DNA of 64,000 nt from Mucilaginibacter sp. (lineage in GTDB: Bacteria > Bacteroidota > Bacteroidia > Sphingobacteriales > Sphingobacteriaceae), in NCBI RefSeq assembly GCF_028288225.1, contig NZ_JAQBOC010000095.1, positions 62,001-126,000 of the forward strand. The letters run 5' to 3'. Below are positions 60,653-64,000 of this stretch, piece after piece. Below the pieces are notes generated by a model. It did not search any database. It saw nothing but the letters and a program-made list of their open reading frames with translations, and was not told the origin of the DNA. Position numbers and translations under genes: made by a program. Every line of letters begins with the position of its first letter. The first letter of the stretch is position 1.

Positions 60653-62029
60653 ATGTTAACAGTAGAAAAAATTGGCGGCACCTCCATGACCGCATTAAAT
60701 GATGTAATAAACAACATCATCCTTTTTAATCGCAGCGGTAAAGAATTGTACAACCGCATTTTTGTAGTGTCTGCATTTTCAGGAGTAACCAACCTGCTGC
60801 TCGAAAATAAAAAAACAGGCGAGCCTGGTGTTTATCATAACCTGGCTAATTTCAAGGATTTTCATAAACCGTTAAAAGACCTTGTAGTAAAACTTAAGCA
60901 GATCAACAAGAGCTATCAAAGCCTCGGTTTAAATATAGCCGAAGCCGACGGGTTTATTGAAATGCGGATAAAGGAAGCACAAACTTATTTGGAGAATCTT
61001 GCAAATATCCTTACATCCGGATATGTAAGCAACGAAGGTATTTTACAGGCTGCGCGTGAAATACTGGCATCTATTGGCGAAAGTCATTCAGCGTTTAACT
61101 TCGCCAATATTTTGCAAAACATGGGTATTAACGCTACGCTGGTTGACCTGAGCGGCTTTCATGACCATCACTCCTATACTATTGACCAGCGCATTAAAAG
61201 AGAGCTGCAACATATTGATTTTGAGAATACTATATGTATAGTAACAGGTTATGCAAAAGGGACGGAAGGTATCATGCGTGAGTTTGACCGTGGGTACTCG
61301 GAAGTTACTTTTAGTAAAATAGCCGTTGCTGTTAACCCCAAGGAAGCCATCATCCATAAGGAATACCATTTATGTACCGCCGACCCTGTTTTGGTGGGTA
61401 TTAATAACTGTTACCCGGTAGGCAATACCAATTATGACGTTGCCGATCAGTTGGCTGATGTAGGTATGGAAGCTATTCACCCAAAGGCATCAAAACCATT
61501 GGAAATCAACAATATAAATCTCCGGATTAAAAACACTTTTGATCCGGAACACCCCGGCACGCTGATAACAAAAGACTACATTTGCGAGCATAAACGGGTT
61601 GAAGTAATTACCGGTACCGAAAAGGTGATGATCATTGATATTTATGATCCGTCAATGGTGGGCACACCCGGCAGCGATTTGAGCATCATGCAAACCTTCT
61701 ATGATCATAATATCAGCTATAACTTTAAGGCAACTAATGCCAACAGCATCTCAATAGTTATCTGGGAAAAAGATTTTAATAAAAAACTGATCCATGAGCT
61801 GGAAGAAAGCTTCGAAAAAGTAACCGTTGAAAAAGCGGCTATGGTATGTTTAATAGGCTCAAATATGGACAGGCCTGGTTTATTGGCAAAATCAGCAAAT
61901 GCACTTGCCGAAAATGGTATAAACATTAAAAGTGCCGGCTTTGCATTACGTAAAGTAAACATCCAGTTTTTAATAGCACGTGAGGATTTTGATACGGCGA
62001 TTATTGCGTTGAATAAGGCGATGGGGTAA
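60653..62029 (+). CDS. Aspartate kinase
   Basis: 458 residues. The amino-acid-kinase domain opens LTVEKIGGTSMTALNDVINN (the usual F in KFGGTS is I here) and contains GYAKGTEGIMREFDRGYSEV. The C-terminus carries two ACT regulatory modules (SDLSIMQTFYDHNISYNFKA; GSNMDRPGLLAKSANALAEN). It catalyses the first step of the lysine/threonine/methionine branch. It lies 160 bases after proC on the same strand. Whether it is feedback-regulated by lysine or threonine cannot be told. Confidence 0.9.
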   Translation: MLTVEKIGGTSMTALNDVINNIILFNRSGKELYNRIFVVSAFSGVTNLLLENKKTGEPGVYHNLANFKDFHKPLKDLVVKLKQINKSYQSLGLNIAEADGFIEMRIKEAQTYLENLANILTSGYVSNEGILQAAREILASIGESHSAFNFANILQNMGINATLVDLSGFHDHHSYTIDQRIKRELQHIDFENTICIVTGYAKGTEGIMREFDRGYSEVTFSKIAVAVNPKEAIIHKEYHLCTADPVLVGINNCYPVGNTNYDVADQLADVGMEAIHPKASKPLEINNINLRIKNTFDPEHPGTLITKDYICEHKRVEVITGTEKVMIIDIYDPSMVGTPGSDLSIMQTFYDHNISYNFKATNANSISIVIWEKDFNKKLIHELEESFEKVTVEKAAMVCLIGSNMDRPGLLAKSANALAENGINIKSAGFALRKVNIQFLIAREDFDTAIIALNKAMG

Positions 62030-62034
62030 TTGCA

Positions 62035-62367
62035 TCACCTTATTTTACCTTTAGATATAATGGCATATGCAATACCGCTAATAATGAGGCCAATCGGGAT
62101 AATTATAACACCCGGATATATAAAATAAACTATTGTTGCTAATAAAAAGCCAAGCCCGGCCTTCAAAAGCCCTGAATAATAAGAGGGCTTTTGCTCTTCA
62201 GTTACATCAATCTTTTTTTGAATGCTCATGTTTTGAAGCACATTTTTTATTAGCTCATCAGGGATTCCCTGCTTTTCAAGGCGTGCATAAATAACTTCGT
62301 TATCTAAACCTGCCTTTCTAAGCTTCATGCCTTCCAGGTAGGCTTTTCTTTTTAGTTCTTCATCCAT
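62035..62367 (-). CDS. Small membrane protein, hypothetical
   Basis: 110 residues. The first half is helical and soluble (LEGMKLRKAGLDNEVIYARL), with the repeated lysine-acid pattern of a small helical-hairpin domain; the second half has two membrane segments (GLLKAGLGFLLATIVYFIYP, VIIIPIGLIISGIAYAII). Function unknown. It shares no operon link with aspartate kinase, which ends five bases away on the other strand. Confidence 0.65.
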   Translation of the reverse strand: MDEELKRKAYLEGMKLRKAGLDNEVIYARLEKQGIPDELIKNVLQNMSIQKKIDVTEEQKPSYYSGLLKAGLGFLLATIVYFIYPGVIIIPIGLIISGIAYAIISKGKIR

Positions 62368-62387
62368 AACTATTCAATCATTTGCAA

Positions 62388-62876
62388 CTAATGCCTGATG
62401 CTGTAATCGTCCAGAATTTCCAAAAAAACATTGGGATTAACATTAATTAGATCAATGTTTATATTGTACGGAGTTCTGTCTTTGGCGGCAATAATATTCT
62501 TTGCTATTAATTTTTTAATCGGGTTATGGAAATTATCCAAATAATCGTCTGGTTTATAAAGGTTTATATATAGGTATGCATTTCTTTCATAAACCTCTTT
62601 TATGTCCTCCCAATAGTATTTTATATTCTTTGTTAAATCGTAAATATAAGTTTCATTAACTATTAGGACAGGTTTGTTAGCTAATCCTAAATAAATATAT
62701 TTTCTGTAATGAAGAAACCTTACAAGAGCAAGTACCAACCATAAAATATATTTGTAATGCAAAAATCCATGTTGAAAAGTAGGTGAAATAAAATCCCATG
62801 ACGCCATCAATAAGGCAATAATTATCAGGGACATATTCATTACAAAGGTATTGCTGTAGCGGATTTTAAACTCCAT
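62388..62876 (-). CDS. Hypothetical membrane protein
   Basis: 162 residues, two N-terminal membrane segments (VMNMSLIIIALLMASWDFIS; YILWLVLALVRFLHY) and a cytoplasmic C-terminal domain with YYWEDIKEVYERNAYLYINL. It resembles small PH-like membrane proteins that Bacteroidota encode in many copies, but this is not certain. It is 20 bases upstream of the 62035 gene on the same strand. Confidence 0.65.
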   Translation of the reverse strand: MEFKIRYSNTFVMNMSLIIIALLMASWDFISPTFQHGFLHYKYILWLVLALVRFLHYRKYIYLGLANKPVLIVNETYIYDLTKNIKYYWEDIKEVYERNAYLYINLYKPDDYLDNFHNPIKKLIAKNIIAAKDRTPYNINIDLINVNPNVFLEILDDYSIRH

Positions 62877-62945
62877 TGAGGGGGCAGGTTTATCAAATGT
62901 AATAATATCCAGGTAATTTCAACTATCTAAGAAAATCGATAAAAA

Positions 62946-63635
62946 TTACTCCAAATAATAATGCTTTATCCTATTCAGTCCTTCATCCAATTCATAAATT
63001 AAAGGAACTCCGGTCGGCAGATCTAATTGCGCAACTTCTTCATCAGTAAGATGATCGATATATTGTATCAGTGCACGCAAGCTATTCCCATGGGCGCATA
63101 CAATTACTTTTTGATCCCTCCGCAAGGCCGGTACTATAAATTCGTTCCAGAAAGGCAATACACGAACCATAGTTTCACTCAGGTTTTCGGTTAAAGGAAG
63201 TTCACGTTCTGTAAGGTCTTTATACCTGATATCTTTGCCTGGATAACGATCATCATCCTTTGTTATGGCTGGAGGCAGCTCGTGGGGATCACGGCGCCAC
63301 TTCCGTACCTGCTCAGCGCCGTATTTGGCAGTGGTTTCTTCCTTGTTTAACCCCTGCAATGCACCATAAAAACGCTCATTTAACCGCCATGATTTTTGAA
63401 CCGGGATCCACAAATGATCCAGCTCTTCCAGTACAATGTGTAAAGTTTTTATTGATCTTTTTAAAAGCGAAGTGAAGCCGATATCAAAATTATAGCCTTG
63501 TTTCTTTAGTAGCTTCCCCGCCCTTTTTGCCTGGTTAAGCCCTTCTGCTGACAAGTCTACATCCGTCCACCCTGTAAAACGATTTTCTTTATTCCATACA
63601 CTTTCACCGTGGCGCAACAGTACTAATTTTTGCAT
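62946..63635 (-). CDS. gpmA: 2,3-bisphosphoglycerate-dependent phosphoglycerate mutase
   Basis: 229 residues from ATG at 63635; the frame is open to 63704 but that lead is not conserved. KLVLLRHGESVWNKENRFTG then WTDVDLSAEG is the dPGM signature (catalytic His9); RFYGALQGLNKEETTAKYG and IVCAHGNSLRALIQYIDH follow. It interconverts 3- and 2-phosphoglycerate in glycolysis. Single gene, 107 bases from the SatP-type gene on the other strand. Confidence 0.94.
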   Translation of the reverse strand: MQKLVLLRHGESVWNKENRFTGWTDVDLSAEGLNQAKRAGKLLKKQGYNFDIGFTSLLKRSIKTLHIVLEELDHLWIPVQKSWRLNERFYGALQGLNKEETTAKYGAEQVRKWRRDPHELPPAITKDDDRYPGKDIRYKDLTERELPLTENLSETMVRVLPFWNEFIVPALRRDQKVIVCAHGNSLRALIQYIDHLTDEEVAQLDLPTGVPLIYELDEGLNRIKHYYLE

Positions 63636-63742
63636 AGCTAAATGGTTAACTATAAAGTTACAGATCAGTTTGCATAAAAAATTGTTAAATGCATTCAGAA
63701 CCATTAAATTGCACGATTAACCAACTAAAAAACCTTTAAACT

Positions 63743-64000
63743 ATGATCCCAACAACTCCAGTTGCGGTAAAGGAAGGCATTGCCAACCCTGCCCCACTCG
63801 GTCTTTGTGCTTTCGGCATGACCACAGTTCTACTAAATCTGCACAATGCCGGTTTCTTTGAAATGAATTCGATGATACTTGCTGTAGGTATTTTTTATGG
63901 CGGCCTGGCACAGGTAATTGCCGGTATTATTGAAGCAAAAAAGAATAACACTTTTGGATTAACAGCCTTTACCTCTTATGGCTTCTTCTGGCTGTCTCTA
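63743..64000 (+). CDS. SatP/YaaH-family acetate transporter, N-terminal part (runs off right edge)
   Basis: The ATG at 63743 opens a frame that is still open at the window end. EGIANPAPLGLCAFGMTTVL carries the NPAPLGL signature of the GPR1/FUN34/YaaH family, and GIFYGGLAQVIAGIIEAKKN then FGLTAFTSYGFFWLSL are its helix motifs. Members carry acetate or succinate across the inner membrane. 86 codons are visible. Confidence 0.85.
   Translation, partial: MIPTTPVAVKEGIANPAPLGLCAFGMTTVLLNLHNAGFFEMNSMILAVGIFYGGLAQVIAGIIEAKKNNTFGLTAFTSYGFFWLSL

Noticed and set aside
1..64000. CRISPR array
   Set aside because: No regularly spaced direct repeats of about 24-37 bases with unique spacers were seen; the repeats present are inverted and singly placed.
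1..64000. rRNA operon, prophage or intact insertion sequence
   Set aside because: No rRNA-like conserved stretches, capsid or terminase genes, or transposase frames were recognised.

Overview
The window reads as chromosomal DNA of a Bacteroidota bacterium, most likely family Sphingobacteriaceae and possibly Mucilaginibacter (inference from gene content and style, not from a marker gene). Supporting signs: Bacteroidota-type -7 promoter boxes (TAnnTTTG) in front of both tRNA-Leu genes and the SRP RNA; an N-acyl-ornithine-type arginine pathway; a YpdA-like bacillithiol reductase; FISUMP and DUF1080 proteins; SusD-style lipoprotein signals; and many short dispersed inverted repeats between genes. 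It is mostly ordinary chromosome with some accessory patches and several damaged genes.

Layout. 1-4.2 kb: a Gfo/Idh/MocA oxidoreductase, a Crp-like regulator beside an AhpD-like protein, small NTF2/VOC proteins and a FISUMP lipoprotein. 4.3-11 kb: tRNA-Leu(UAG), a KptA RNA 2'-phosphotransferase overlapping a DinB-like gene, a BtuF-like protein, the Kdo genes kdsD and kdsA, hscB and tRNA-Leu(CAA). 11-16.6 kb: a more GC-rich accessory-looking patch with a decayed recombinase tail, a TPR protein, and a TetR-Ohr-hydrolase group with two near-identical palindromic operators. 16.6-20.5 kb: a four-gene 2-keto-3-deoxy-galactonate operon (transporter, kinase, aldolase, lactonase). 20.6-38.4 kb: carbohydrate and redox genes, including two secreted glycoside hydrolases broken by one lesion each (GH71/99-like by frameshift, GH18 by an internal TAG), two DUF1080 proteins, ThuA, DUF3179, an orphan receiver, an orphan histidine kinase and a ModE-like/molybdopterin pair. 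38.5-48.1 kb: sigma factor with a partner membrane protein, an XRE-ImmA/DUF4411 toxin-antitoxin-like pair, DNA polymerase IV, two tandem 2'-5' RNA ligase-family genes and the SRP RNA. 48.2-63.7 kb: YpdA, then the arginine cluster (leader ORF, GNAT, argG, argC, argD, argF'), a PaiB-like protein, an antiporter, NDH-2, argB-proC, aspartate kinase and gpmA. A SatP-type transporter runs off the right edge.

The most interesting items: a 41-codon leader ORF ahead of the arginine operon that ends in an arginine-rich tail and is followed by two hairpins; a GC-rich palindromic element that forms the 3' end of argG and the 5' end of argC; the TetR operator pair; the tandem ligase copies, one of which has lost a catalytic histidine; and a recurrent TTCACCAATTA-type motif before several genes between 23 and 34 kb. 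All functional calls come from reading motifs by eye; no database search was possible.
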